Program-made: the position numbers and the translations under genes
The notes under the pieces: generated by a model
Seen by the model: the letters and a program-made list of their open reading frames with translations, nothing else
What the model was told of the DNA's origin: nothing
The model's database searches: none
Virus record (IMG/VR): IMGVR_UViG_3300025159_000134
Location: 1-64,000 of that record
From: a virus
Direction: 5' to 3' (one strand)
Length of the DNA: 64,000 bases
In this document: positions 15,431-24,338 of the stretch, piece by piece
Layout: each line of letters begins with the position of its first letter
Numbering within the stretch: position 1 is the stretch's first letter

Positions 15431-16459
15431 ATGACAATAGATTTAAATAAAAAATTAGTAACAAAAGCTGGATTACTAAATTATATTGATGATATATCAG
15501 TATATAGATTTTATACAGGACAAGATGTAGAATTAAAAGTAATTACAAATTCTCCATTACGTGAAGATAACAATCCTTCATTTGGATATTTTATTGGTGA
15601 AAGTGGTGAAATTTGTTTTAAAGATTGGTTGATTGGAGCTGGAGATTTTGTTAAATTTGTACAGTTAAAATTTAAACTAAATTATTTTGAAGCATTAAGT
15701 AAAATCGCAATAGATTTTAATATTGATGAACATTTTATAGTGAGATCTATAGAAAAAAGTGAAGGTGTTTATAATCCTAATTTATTTAGAAATAAGGAAG
15801 ATGTTTTAAATAATAATAAACCTTTAGAATTAGGAAAAAAACGAAGAAATTGGGTAGCTCAAGATTATGCTTTTTGGTTACAATATGGTATAGATGAAGC
15901 TACATTATTAAAATATAAAGTTGAACCAATTGAATATATTTTTATTAATGGTAATCCTATTTATGTACATAAATATGCTTATGCATTTATTGAACATAAA
16001 GATGGAAAAGAAACATATAAAATATATCAACCTTATAATACAGATTTTAAATGGTTAAATAACCATAATGATTCTGTATGGCAAGGGTGGGAACAATTAC
16101 CAGAAAAAGGAAAAACATTAATAATTACTAAATCTTTAAAAGATGTAATGGCTATTGTAAATAACACTACTAATATTTCTGCAGTAGCATTACAATCAGA
16201 ATCAGTACATCCTAAAGAATATATTATCCAAGAATTAAAAGATAGATTTGAAAATATATTCCTTCTATATGATAATGATTTTGATAAAGAAACTAATTGG
16301 GGACGACAATTTGGTAAATCTTTATCAGAAACATTTGATTTATTACAAGTTGAAATAGATGAAAAATATCAATCTAAAGATTTCAGTGATTTAATTAAAA
16401 ATTTAGGAAAAAACAAAGCTGTAAATATATTAAAAAATATGATTGCAGTACCATTTTAA
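15431..16459 (+). CDS. DnaG-type primase (TOPRIM)
   Basis: A 342-residue protein. The N-terminal part (NSPLREDNNPSFGYFIG, then FKDWLIGAGDFVKFVQ at about 55-75) resembles the CHC2-like domain of DnaG family primases, but the Cys/His zinc ligands are not obvious. The C-terminal TOPRIM core includes KTLIITKSLKDVMAI (about 228-242), the usual acidic-motif strand with Lys in place of Glu, and FLLYDNDFD (about 276-284) with the acidic DxD-like metal site. It would synthesise RNA primers for the DnaB-type helicase and PolB encoded upstream. Confidence 0.72.
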   Translation: MTIDLNKKLVTKAGLLNYIDDISVYRFYTGQDVELKVITNSPLREDNNPSFGYFIGESGEICFKDWLIGAGDFVKFVQLKFKLNYFEALSKIAIDFNIDEHFIVRSIEKSEGVYNPNLFRNKEDVLNNNKPLELGKKRRNWVAQDYAFWLQYGIDEATLLKYKVEPIEYIFINGNPIYVHKYAYAFIEHKDGKETYKIYQPYNTDFKWLNNHNDSVWQGWEQLPEKGKTLIITKSLKDVMAIVNNTTNISAVALQSESVHPKEYIIQELKDRFENIFLLYDNDFDKETNWGRQFGKSLSETFDLLQVEIDEKYQSKDFSDLIKNLGKNKAVNILKNMIAVPF

Positions 16460-16469
16460 AAATAAAAAT

Positions 16470-16853
16470 ATGTTAATAGCAGTATATGGTAGTCTAAGAA
16501 AAGGATTACATAATCATTTAATAATTGAAAATGCTACATATTTAGGAAAATTTGATAGTTTACCTGAATATAGTATGTATGACTTAGGTTCATATCCTGG
16601 ACTTATAAAAAATGGAAATACTTCTATTGTTTTAGAAGTATATAGAATAAATCAAAAAATGCTTGTAGATGTTGATAGATTAGAAGGATATAATCCATCA
16701 AATACAGGAAGAAGTCATTATTTACGAGATACTATTGATACACCTTATGGAGAAGCTTATATTTATATATTTCCTCATAAAGTAGGTGGATATAATCAAG
16801 TAATAGATGGTGATTGGGAAGATTATTTAAAAGAAAAAAGTTACAATAAATGA
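16470..16853 (+). CDS. Gamma-glutamylcyclotransferase-like (AIG2/GGCT) protein
   Basis: I start at ATG 16470 rather than the upstream TTG, which overlaps the primase. The 127-residue protein then opens MLIAVYGSLRKGLHNH, with the YGSLR substrate-binding loop at residues 6-10. The catalytic Glu is in DRLEGY (about residue 73), and GEAYIYIF forms the closing strand. The GGCT fold cleaves gamma-glutamyl-amine bonds with cyclisation. It is the first gene of the amidoligase cluster and overlaps the next gene by ATGA. In such clusters it is predicted to trim or remove gamma-glutamyl products. Confidence 0.82.
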   Translation: MLIAVYGSLRKGLHNHLIIENATYLGKFDSLPEYSMYDLGSYPGLIKNGNTSIVLEVYRINQKMLVDVDRLEGYNPSNTGRSHYLRDTIDTPYGEAYIYIFPHKVGGYNQVIDGDWEDYLKEKSYNK

Positions 16854-17725
16854 GAAACAATTTTAGACCAAAAATTAGAAGTAGACATCCATCTCATTCA
16901 CCTTTAAGACAACGAGGTACATTTGAATTATTACCTTTTAGATCTGTAATTAGATTTGGTTCTACTACAGATTTACGTGATACAGTAACAAATGGTGGTA
17001 ATAGAATAGAAATTAATACGATAGAAGGTGTTCAAAATTCATCTAGTAAATATAAGATGAAAAATTGTTTTACTGAAAATAATGTAAAAACAGCAGATTG
17101 GTTTGTTGCTCAAATAGCTAGAAATGGTGAATTTGTTCAATTTATTCAAAGAATTAATGATGAAGATCATTTTCCAGTATATTCATTAGAAGATTTACCT
17201 TATCCTATTATCTCTAAATCTCATTTTGGGAGTAGAAATCAAGGTAATAAAAAACATGATTCTATTGAAGAATTACAAGAATGGATGAGAGGTAAAGACT
17301 TAACCCATTATATATTTGAAAAATATTATAACTATACTAGAGAATATAGATTACATATATCTCAAAATGGTTGTTTCTATTCTTGTAGAAAAATGTTAAA
17401 AGAAGATACTGCAGATGAAGATAAATGGTATCGTAATGATGCACATTGTGTGTGGATCTTAGAAGAAAATGATTTATTTGATAGACCTAAGAATTGGGAT
17501 AATATTGTAGCTGAATCAGTTAAAGCTTTAAATGCTGTAGGATTAGATATAGGTGCAATAGATTTAAGAATTCAAGGTGCTAAAGATAGTAGAGGTAGAG
17601 AAAGAGAAGAACCTGATTTTATTATTGTAGAAATTAATTCAGCTCCATCTTTTGGGGATATTACTCTTATTAAATATAAAGAAGAACTAACAAAATTATT
17701 AAAACAAAAATATAATGCAGAATAA
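16850..17725 (+). CDS. ATP-grasp ligase-like protein
   Basis: A 291-residue protein. About residues 115-150 (PYPIISKSHFGSRNQG, then DSIEELQEW) form the nucleotide-binding lysine and glycine-rich loop region. REYRLHISQNG is the central strand. DIGAIDLRIQ (about 232-241) and PDFIIVEINSAPSFGD (about 254-270) supply the Asp, Glu and Asn magnesium ligands typical of ATP-grasp enzymes. Members join a carboxylate to an amine through an acyl-phosphate. Next to amidoligases and amidotransferases it probably adds an amino acid or similar amine to a peptide. Confidence 0.8.
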   Translation: MRNNFRPKIRSRHPSHSPLRQRGTFELLPFRSVIRFGSTTDLRDTVTNGGNRIEINTIEGVQNSSSKYKMKNCFTENNVKTADWFVAQIARNGEFVQFIQRINDEDHFPVYSLEDLPYPIISKSHFGSRNQGNKKHDSIEELQEWMRGKDLTHYIFEKYYNYTREYRLHISQNGCFYSCRKMLKEDTADEDKWYRNDAHCVWILEENDLFDRPKNWDNIVAESVKALNAVGLDIGAIDLRIQGAKDSRGREREEPDFIIVEINSAPSFGDITLIKYKEELTKLLKQKYNAE

Positions 17726-18383
17726 AAAAGAATTAATTATTGGAGTTGATAACCATTTTAATAATGATTATGCTAACTTTTTAATGTCAAAATTTAATGC
17801 TACATTTGTACCATTTAATAAATTAAAAGATTATAGTGCACATCAAATTGATTTTTTACTTTTTACAGGAGGTGCAGATGTAAATCCTGCATATTATAAT
17901 GAAAAAATAGGACAATATACAGGTATTGATACTAAAAGGGATGAAGAAGAATCAAATATGTGGAATAATTACTATCGTGTTCCTAAATTAGGAATATGTA
18001 GAGGTGCACAATTTCTTACTGTAATGAGTGGAGGTAAATTAGTTCAACATGTTACAGGTCATAGTGGAAATCATACAATTGAAACACAACCAGGTTCAAT
18101 TTATGAAATTACTTCAACTCATCATCAAATGATGTATCCTTATAATATGAAAGAACAAGAATTTGAATTCATTGCTTGGTCTGAATTTTTTAAAAGTAAT
18201 ACATATTTAAATGGTGAAAATACTGAAATTACTTTACCTGATGCATTTTTAGAACCAGAGATTGTGTATTATAATAAAACTAAATCATTATGTATACAAG
18301 GTCATCCTGAATTTAGTACATGTCCAGAAAAAACTAAAAACTATATTTTACAATTAATTAATAAATATTTAATTACACAATAA
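17715..18383 (+). CDS. Class I glutamine amidotransferase-like hydrolase (peptidase C26 / PuuD-like)
   Basis: A 222-residue protein with the GATase-I nucleophile elbow LGICRGAQF (C95), an oxyanion segment FTGGADVNPAYY (about 50-61), and C-terminal QGHPEFS, supplying the catalytic His and Glu. This combination matches gamma-glutamyl hydrolase / PuuD-type enzymes, which release ammonia or cut gamma-glutamyl bonds. It overlaps the ATP-grasp gene by 11 nt and is followed directly by an amidoligase. A role in the same modification pathway is likely. Confidence 0.85.
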   Translation: MQNKKELIIGVDNHFNNDYANFLMSKFNATFVPFNKLKDYSAHQIDFLLFTGGADVNPAYYNEKIGQYTGIDTKRDEEESNMWNNYYRVPKLGICRGAQFLTVMSGGKLVQHVTGHSGNHTIETQPGSIYEITSTHHQMMYPYNMKEQEFEFIAWSEFFKSNTYLNGENTEITLPDAFLEPEIVYYNKTKSLCIQGHPEFSTCPEKTKNYILQLINKYLITQ

Positions 18384-18384
18384 A

Positions 18385-19188
18385 ATGATAAAGAATATTC
18401 TTATTGGAACAGACCCTGAATTATTTTTAGAAAGAAATGGAGAAATTGTTTCAGCTGAAGGATTAATAGGAGGTACTAAATATGCACCAACACCTATTAG
18501 TGATAAAGGTCACGCTATACAAGAAGATAATATTATGGTTGAATTCAATATCCCTGCATCTGACTCAGCAGAGGAATTTGTTAATAATATTAATTTCGTA
18601 AAAGATTATTTAAATATATTAGCTGATTTACGTGGATGTAAATTAAACTATTCTGCATCTGCAGAAATTGATCCAAAATATTTAAATACACCTCAAGCTA
18701 AATTATTTGGTTGTGAACCTGATTATAATGTTTATTTGAAAGCAATGAATACACCTCCAAAAGGTGGTGGTAAATTAAGAACTTGTGGTGGACATATTCA
18801 TATAGGTTATGATAACCCAACACAAGAACTTAGTGAAAAAATTATATATGCAATGGATGCTGTTTTAGGTTTAGAATCTATTTTATTAGATCCAGATGAT
18901 AGAAGAAAAGAAATGTATGGTAAAGCTGGTTGTTTTAGATTTAAAAACTTTGGTGTAGAATATAGAACTTTATCTAATTTTTGGATTAAAACAGATGAAT
19001 CAATTACATGGGCTTATAATAAATCATTAGAAGCTATTGCATTAATTAATAATGGAATTATTGATGAAATTATTGAAAAATATGATTCAGAAATTCAAAG
19101 AACAATTAATCAAAATGATAAACCAAATGCACGTTTATTATTAAATGAAATAGAAAAATTAAAAGAATTAAAACTAATTACAAAATAA
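18385..19188 (+). CDS. COOH-NH2 ligase type 2 (glutamine synthetase-fold amidoligase)
   Basis: A 267-residue protein of the phage COOH-NH2 ligase type 2 family. It has GTDPELFLERNG at the start, IQEDNIMVEFN (acidic strand, about residues 47-57), CGGHIHIGYD (metal/ATP-binding His region, about 131-140) and VEYRTLSNFW (about 190-200). This family has the glutamine synthetase catalytic fold and is predicted to form amide bonds between carboxylates and amines. It lies between class I and class II amidotransferases. Confidence 0.85.
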   Translation: MIKNILIGTDPELFLERNGEIVSAEGLIGGTKYAPTPISDKGHAIQEDNIMVEFNIPASDSAEEFVNNINFVKDYLNILADLRGCKLNYSASAEIDPKYLNTPQAKLFGCEPDYNVYLKAMNTPPKGGGKLRTCGGHIHIGYDNPTQELSEKIIYAMDAVLGLESILLDPDDRRKEMYGKAGCFRFKNFGVEYRTLSNFWIKTDESITWAYNKSLEAIALINNGIIDEIIEKYDSEIQRTINQNDKPNARLLLNEIEKLKELKLITK

Positions 19189-19196
19189 AAAAATAG

Positions 19197-21092
19197 ATGT
19201 GTGGAATCTTTGCGTGGTCAGGAAAAGACCCTAAAAAATTTAATAAAACTAAACTTGATATCCTTGGAATTTTTAATGAAGCAAGGGGAACACATTCTTG
19301 TGGGATAACTAAAGATGGAGAGATTAGTATTGGTATTGATAAAAATAAAGTATATAAAGATTTTCTTAGTAATGTAAACTATGATGCACCTAAATTATTT
19401 CCAACAGTAATTGGACATACACGGGCAAGTACATATGGTGCACATACAGTAGAAAATGCTCATCCATTTGGATTTGGTGAAGTAAATGATCATTATGAAT
19501 TTGTAGGGGTACATAATGGTACCCTTATAAATCATCATGAAATTGCAAAATTAAATGATATATCATTAACACATATTACTCATAAACATAATTCTACTAT
19601 TACTAGAACTAAAATAGATAGTGAAATATTATTAGAAATTGTTTTTACAAAGAAAAATTATGATGTTCTATCTCAATATAATGGTGCTGCAGCATTAGTA
19701 TTTTCAAATTTAAATGAGCCTAATGTGATATATTGTTATCATGGTGAATCTAATAAAGCTAATAACAGTCATTTAGCAGTAGAAGAACGTCCTTTATTTT
19801 ATTATCAAGAAAGTAAAAATAGTGTATATATTTCATCAATGGAAAGTAGTTTATATGCTATTGGTGGAACAGTGGATACCATTCATTCTTTTGACCATAA
19901 TACAGTTTATAAAATAACTGATGGTGAAGTAGAAAAAGCAGAAAAAACTATAATAGATAGAAGTAATAATTATCAATCTTATATAGCTCCTGCATATACT
20001 GGTAGACATCCTTATTTAAAAAATGATAGAGATGCATGGGATGATGAAGATTATTATGATAATGCTTTTGGTCATTCTATAGATAAAAAGAAAACTGCTT
20101 TACAAATTGTTGAAGATGAAAAAAAGGCTTTGGCAGAGGAAAAAAGAAAAAAAGAAAACATAGAAACAGAAGAAGATAATCCTCGTCAGACCATATTAAG
20201 ATTAAACCCAAATGGTATTAATTTAGGAAATGAAATATATATACCTAAAAATCGTCAATATAATAGTCCTATTTATTTTAATAAAATGAGATATTGGAGA
20301 AATGGACATTTAATTACTGGATGTTATACTTGGATTACTGATTTTGGATTCTATTTCTTAGGAGATAATATTAAAGAATCTGAACAATCATTTTTTAATT
20401 TAGTTAATAAACCATTTTTAGATAAATCATTTCTTCGTGATTTAAAAGGACTAAGTAATGAAGAAATGAATCGTGTTATTACACCATTTATTAGTACTAA
20501 AGGTAATGAAATTTCAGTACCTCGTATATACTATTTTTATGATGGAATTAGGATTAAAACAAGAATAGATTATTTAGCTTGTTTAGATATGGCAAGTTAT
20601 GATGCTAAATTTGATTATTTATCAATGTCAATATGTTCTGCTCATCCTGTATTTAATATAAATGTAACTAGTAAATTTGTAGCACCAAAATCATATGTAA
20701 ATGGTAAATTAGTTACAGATGTAGTATGTCCATTAGGTTCAGAATTCACTTATACATTTAAAAATGGTGAATGTGTAAGAATTGATAAAAAAGTAAAAGT
20801 ATCAGATAGTCTAAAACATATAGGTCAACTTATTATTCAGAATGAAAAAAATGTAGTAGATGCAGAGAAGAATAATAATAGATCAATTATGTTATTAACT
20901 GATGAGAATAATAATGATTTATTAGAAAAAGATTTAGATGATATATTTAAAGAAGGTTTAGCTAAATTTCCTTTATACATTAAACGATTAGAAATGTATA
21001 AAAATAATAAAAAAGCTGACCAAGCAGTTGATATATTAAATACTTTTTTAGTAGATACAACCAGATTAGTAGTATTTGACACAAATGAATAA
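19197..21092 (+). CDS. Class II (NTN) glutamine amidotransferase with long C-terminal extension
   Basis: A 631-residue protein. The start is fixed by the catalytic N-terminal Cys2 of MCGIFAWSG, which must be exposed by Met removal. GTHSCGI, GHTRAST and VHNGTLINH complete the glutamine-hydrolysing NTN domain (about residues 1-230). After a charged coiled linker (about 295-325, KKALAEEKRKKENIETEED), a second region of about 300 residues of unknown fold follows. It would release ammonia from glutamine, presumably for an amidoligase beside it. The C-terminal region may be the acceptor or partner-binding part. Confidence 0.85.
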   Translation: MCGIFAWSGKDPKKFNKTKLDILGIFNEARGTHSCGITKDGEISIGIDKNKVYKDFLSNVNYDAPKLFPTVIGHTRASTYGAHTVENAHPFGFGEVNDHYEFVGVHNGTLINHHEIAKLNDISLTHITHKHNSTITRTKIDSEILLEIVFTKKNYDVLSQYNGAAALVFSNLNEPNVIYCYHGESNKANNSHLAVEERPLFYYQESKNSVYISSMESSLYAIGGTVDTIHSFDHNTVYKITDGEVEKAEKTIIDRSNNYQSYIAPAYTGRHPYLKNDRDAWDDEDYYDNAFGHSIDKKKTALQIVEDEKKALAEEKRKKENIETEEDNPRQTILRLNPNGINLGNEIYIPKNRQYNSPIYFNKMRYWRNGHLITGCYTWITDFGFYFLGDNIKESEQSFFNLVNKPFLDKSFLRDLKGLSNEEMNRVITPFISTKGNEISVPRIYYFYDGIRIKTRIDYLACLDMASYDAKFDYLSMSICSAHPVFNINVTSKFVAPKSYVNGKLVTDVVCPLGSEFTYTFKNGECVRIDKKVKVSDSLKHIGQLIIQNEKNVVDAEKNNNRSIMLLTDENNNDLLEKDLDDIFKEGLAKFPLYIKRLEMYKNNKKADQAVDILNTFLVDTTRLVVFDTNE

Positions 21093-21104
21093 TATATAAT
21101 AAAA

Positions 21105-22880
21105 ATGAATAAAGATACAGTACTTACCATTGATGGTACAGTAGTAGAAAAAAGTAAATGTAGAAACATTAGAGGTGAATTCTATATTATTGGTGATCCT
21201 ACAATAGAAAACTCTGGTCATTGTTATTTTATTAATGAAAAATATTATAAACAAGATACAGGATATATAGTATATAATCACAGTTTAAAAACATATGTAG
21301 TGAAAAATAACACTTCTTTATTATATGGTATAATAGGTTTTTCTGATAAAGATACACCTACTTTAGGTTATTTTTCTATATCTGAATATAATGATTCTAT
21401 TATAATTAGCTATAAAAATGAAAGATATCCTTGTATGGATGAATCTATATTAGAAAATACAAATTTTAAAGAAAATCTATCTGATAATATTTATTATCAT
21501 AGACAATCTATAAGAAGTTCTAAATTTTCTAAAATTGGGAATATTCCACCTGGATTTAAGAATAATTTATTATATGATTCAAATAATTTAATCTCAAATA
21601 AATCAAGTATATATAATGAATTATATGAACCTAAATATATTGACTCTATAAAACAATATGGAGAGGTATTAAAAGGGTTAACTTTTGGTTTAGAATTTGA
21701 AACAATTAATGGTTATGTTCCTGAAAGATTATGTAATAAATTAGGATTAATACCATTAAGAGATGGTAGCATTCAAGGTTTAGAATATGTAACTATTCCT
21801 CTACAAAATAGTAAAGGAATGCAAACTATTATTGATTCAGTTAAACAATTATCTAAACGAACAATTTATGATAATGATTGTTCATTACATTTACATATTG
21901 GTAATGTTCCAAGAACTGAAGAGTTTATGTTAGCATTATTTAAAATGTTATGTTTATTAGAAAATTCATTATTTGAATTATTTCCAGTCTATAAAAAATA
22001 CAATTATGGTGTGAAGAAAAAACACTATACTAAACCATTCACATTGAATGAAAGTATGTATTTATTAGATAGAAAGATAAATGATAGTAATATTAAAGAA
22101 AACTTTAATGTTTTATATAAATATCTTTCAATGGGACAAGATTATAGTGATGTTAGTGGTAAATTATCTAATGTTAAATATCATCCTTCTGATCCTAGAG
22201 GGGAAGCTAAGTGGAATATTAGAACTCGTTATCATTGGGTGAATTTAATTCCATTATTATTTGGTAACAAACAAACAATTGAGTTTAGACTACATACACC
22301 TACTTATGATATTGATAAAGTATTAAACTATTTAGTTATATGTGGTTCAATTGTTAATTTTGTTAAAGATAATACTGCTAAAATCTTAAATGATTTTAGT
22401 TCTGTATCAAATTTATCTCTTTCTGATATTTTATATAGTACAATTATGAATAATAAAGATATTAAAAATTCTAATAGATTATTAGATAATTTAATGTATT
22501 ATATCAGTACTAGACGTAATTTTATGTACCATCAAGCTCAAAAAGGTAATATTAAAGCTAATGAAGATGATTTTAATATAAGAGATACTTTCTGGTTAAA
22601 AAACACACCTAAGGAGTCTAAATCACCATTAACTTATATAAATGTACTAGATGAACCATTTAGAGCAAGAGGAAGAAGAGGAGGAGTATTTGAAGCTCTT
22701 GAAGATGGTTTACTACGACAAGAAGAAATAAATGCTGTTGCTAGAATGCATGAATGGGATATAAATAGAGGAGATCGTAATATAAATATAAATATTGAAA
22801 ATAATCAAGTAGAAGCTCCTCTAGATATGAATTTTGATAATGATCCATATGATGAAGATGATGAGAATTTACAAATTTAA
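21105..22880 (+). CDS. Second amidoligase-family protein (PF12224-like), with extra N- and C-terminal regions
   Basis: A 591-residue protein. An N-terminal region of about 190 residues of beta-rich unknown sequence precedes the amidoligase core. The core has LTFGLEFETING (about 193-204), RDGSIQGLEYVTIPL (about 222-236), CSLHLHIGN (about 264-272) and a late QTIEFRLHTPTYD strand (about 395-407). These are the paired acidic and His motifs of the glutamine synthetase-like amidoligase fold. The C-terminus is a basic RARGRRGG segment followed by a strongly acidic tail. It closes the cluster that begins at 16470 and starts 12 nt after the GAT-II gene. Confidence 0.78.
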   Translation: MNKDTVLTIDGTVVEKSKCRNIRGEFYIIGDPTIENSGHCYFINEKYYKQDTGYIVYNHSLKTYVVKNNTSLLYGIIGFSDKDTPTLGYFSISEYNDSIIISYKNERYPCMDESILENTNFKENLSDNIYYHRQSIRSSKFSKIGNIPPGFKNNLLYDSNNLISNKSSIYNELYEPKYIDSIKQYGEVLKGLTFGLEFETINGYVPERLCNKLGLIPLRDGSIQGLEYVTIPLQNSKGMQTIIDSVKQLSKRTIYDNDCSLHLHIGNVPRTEEFMLALFKMLCLLENSLFELFPVYKKYNYGVKKKHYTKPFTLNESMYLLDRKINDSNIKENFNVLYKYLSMGQDYSDVSGKLSNVKYHPSDPRGEAKWNIRTRYHWVNLIPLLFGNKQTIEFRLHTPTYDIDKVLNYLVICGSIVNFVKDNTAKILNDFSSVSNLSLSDILYSTIMNNKDIKNSNRLLDNLMYYISTRRNFMYHQAQKGNIKANEDDFNIRDTFWLKNTPKESKSPLTYINVLDEPFRARGRRGGVFEALEDGLLRQEEINAVARMHEWDINRGDRNININIENNQVEAPLDMNFDNDPYDEDDENLQI

Positions 22881-22891
22881 TTATATAACTA

Positions 22892-23599
22892 ATGATATCA
22901 CCAAAATATAAATTAGATATTGATTATGAAGCATTATTAGGAAAAGCATGGGTAAGGGCGTTAAACCCCTTACTCATTTCTGAATATATGACTAATCTAA
23001 TGTATTTTATTAATGAAAGTTATAAAGTACAAAGAATATCACCTAATAAGATAAGAGTCTTTGATTCATTTTTTTATTGTCCTATTACTGATTTACAAGT
23101 AGTAATATTAGGTAAAGAGCCATATTTTACATCACATGCCACAGGTTTAGCTTTTGGAAATGATGATAAAGTTGGACAAAACTTTTCACCTGAATTAGTT
23201 AAAATACTTGAAACAATAGAGGAACAAATAAATAATGGTCTTAGAATAAATATGGAACCTACTTTAGAATTTTGGGAATATGCAGGTGTTTTATTATTAA
23301 ATTCTGCATTAACTGTTCAAGATGGTAAACCAGGAAGTCACTTAGAATATTGGAGAAATTTTACTCGTGAAGTAATTAAAACTATTAGTAAAAATAAAAC
23401 TAATATTATTTTTTGTCTTTGGGGTGAAGAAGCTCAGTATTTTAAACAATACATTAATGAAGACAAGCATTTTATTTTTGAATGTGAAAGTCCTACAAAA
23501 GCTGTTGAAGAAGACAGAAAATGGAATTGTAATCATTTTGTAGAAATTAACAAATTAATAGCAAAAATAAATGGACCAGACTGTTGTATCCCATGGTAA
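22892..23599 (+). CDS. Family 1 uracil-DNA glycosylase homologue with altered active site
   Basis: A 235-residue protein that keeps the UDG scaffold: VVILGKEPYF (residues 70-79), SHATGLAF (about 81-88), LLLNSALTV and PGSH (about 134-150). The water-activating loop normally reads GQDPYH. Here it reads GKEPYF, so the catalytic Asp is Glu (E76) and the His is Phe. The HPSPLS motif is CESPTK, so the catalytic His is Cys198. The fold should bind DNA, but normal uracil excision is doubtful. It could be a weakly active, altered-specificity or structural DNA-binding protein. Confidence 0.8.
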   Translation: MISPKYKLDIDYEALLGKAWVRALNPLLISEYMTNLMYFINESYKVQRISPNKIRVFDSFFYCPITDLQVVILGKEPYFTSHATGLAFGNDDKVGQNFSPELVKILETIEEQINNGLRINMEPTLEFWEYAGVLLLNSALTVQDGKPGSHLEYWRNFTREVIKTISKNKTNIIFCLWGEEAQYFKQYINEDKHFIFECESPTKAVEEDRKWNCNHFVEINKLIAKINGPDCCIPW

Positions 23600-23603
23600 T
23601 CAA

Positions 23604-24071
23604 ATGATATGGATACCAGGGTCAGTACCCAGTTTAAAAAATAGTAAAGTTAAAACACAAAGAGGTATATTCAGTTCTCCTACGGTAAATAAATATCTTA
23701 GGAGTTTGGGTATACAATCTTTTAGTTCTAAACATAAACTAGTAAAAGGATATGTTGATAAAACACGTCCAAATCAAATTGAAGCAATAAGGGCTCAATT
23801 TGAAGCAATGAAAGTTGGTAAAGATAATCCTTTATTTATAGGATATCATCAAGTAAGAAAAAGTAAAGCTTTATTTGATTTTAGTAATAGTGTAGAAATA
23901 TTACAAGATTTATTTACAGCTCATGATTTTATAGAAGATGATAATATCAAATATGTATTTCCAATACCTATGTCTATAGATGGAGAACTACCCACTTTAC
24001 AAAATATAAGAATAACCAAATGGTATTCTGTGGATTCAAATAATCCAGGAGTATATATTAAAATTTTTTAA
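23604..24071 (+). CDS. RusA-like Holliday junction resolvase
   Basis: I start at ATG 23604, 4 nt after the UDG stop. An upstream in-frame ATG at 23571 would overlap the UDG gene by 29 nt and add 11 unlikely residues. The 155-residue protein has IPGSVPSLKNSK at the start, a LFDFSNSVEILQDLF segment with the first catalytic Asp, and FIEDDNIKYV with the Asp pair that binds magnesium. It ends PGVYIKIF. This matches RusA-family endonucleases that resolve four-way junctions during replication and recombination. Confidence 0.82.
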   Translation: MIWIPGSVPSLKNSKVKTQRGIFSSPTVNKYLRSLGIQSFSSKHKLVKGYVDKTRPNQIEAIRAQFEAMKVGKDNPLFIGYHQVRKSKALFDFSNSVEILQDLFTAHDFIEDDNIKYVFPIPMSIDGELPTLQNIRITKWYSVDSNNPGVYIKIF

Positions 24072-24072
24072 T

Positions 24073-24333
24073 ATGCAAAAACAAATAAGAAATCAAGTAT
24101 TAAATTTAGCTCAAGCCGTATTAGATGATGTACAATTTAATAAAGTAGTATATTATTTAGATAATAATAAATTAACAGATTTAAGATTATTATTAGATGA
24201 ACAAACAGAATTATTAAGTATTATTGCGGAGATGGATCCAACAAATCAAGTACTTATGACTCAATTAAAATTATCTAATCAATTAGAAGATTTAGTACTT
24301 GATGCTTATTTAGAGAGCATAAATATAGAATAA
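24073..24333 (+). CDS. Small helical hypothetical protein
   Basis: An 86-residue acidic, all-helical-looking protein rich in Leu and Gln, with heptad-like spacing (VLNLAQAVLDDVQFNKVVYYL, and LSIIAEMDPTNQVL). It begins 1 nt after the RusA stop and 5 nt before the nuclease gene. It may be a small partner of either, but no family is recognised. Confidence 0.55.
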   Translation: MQKQIRNQVLNLAQAVLDDVQFNKVVYYLDNNKLTDLRLLLDEQTELLSIIAEMDPTNQVLMTQLKLSNQLEDLVLDAYLESINIE

Positions 24334-24338
24334 ATTTT

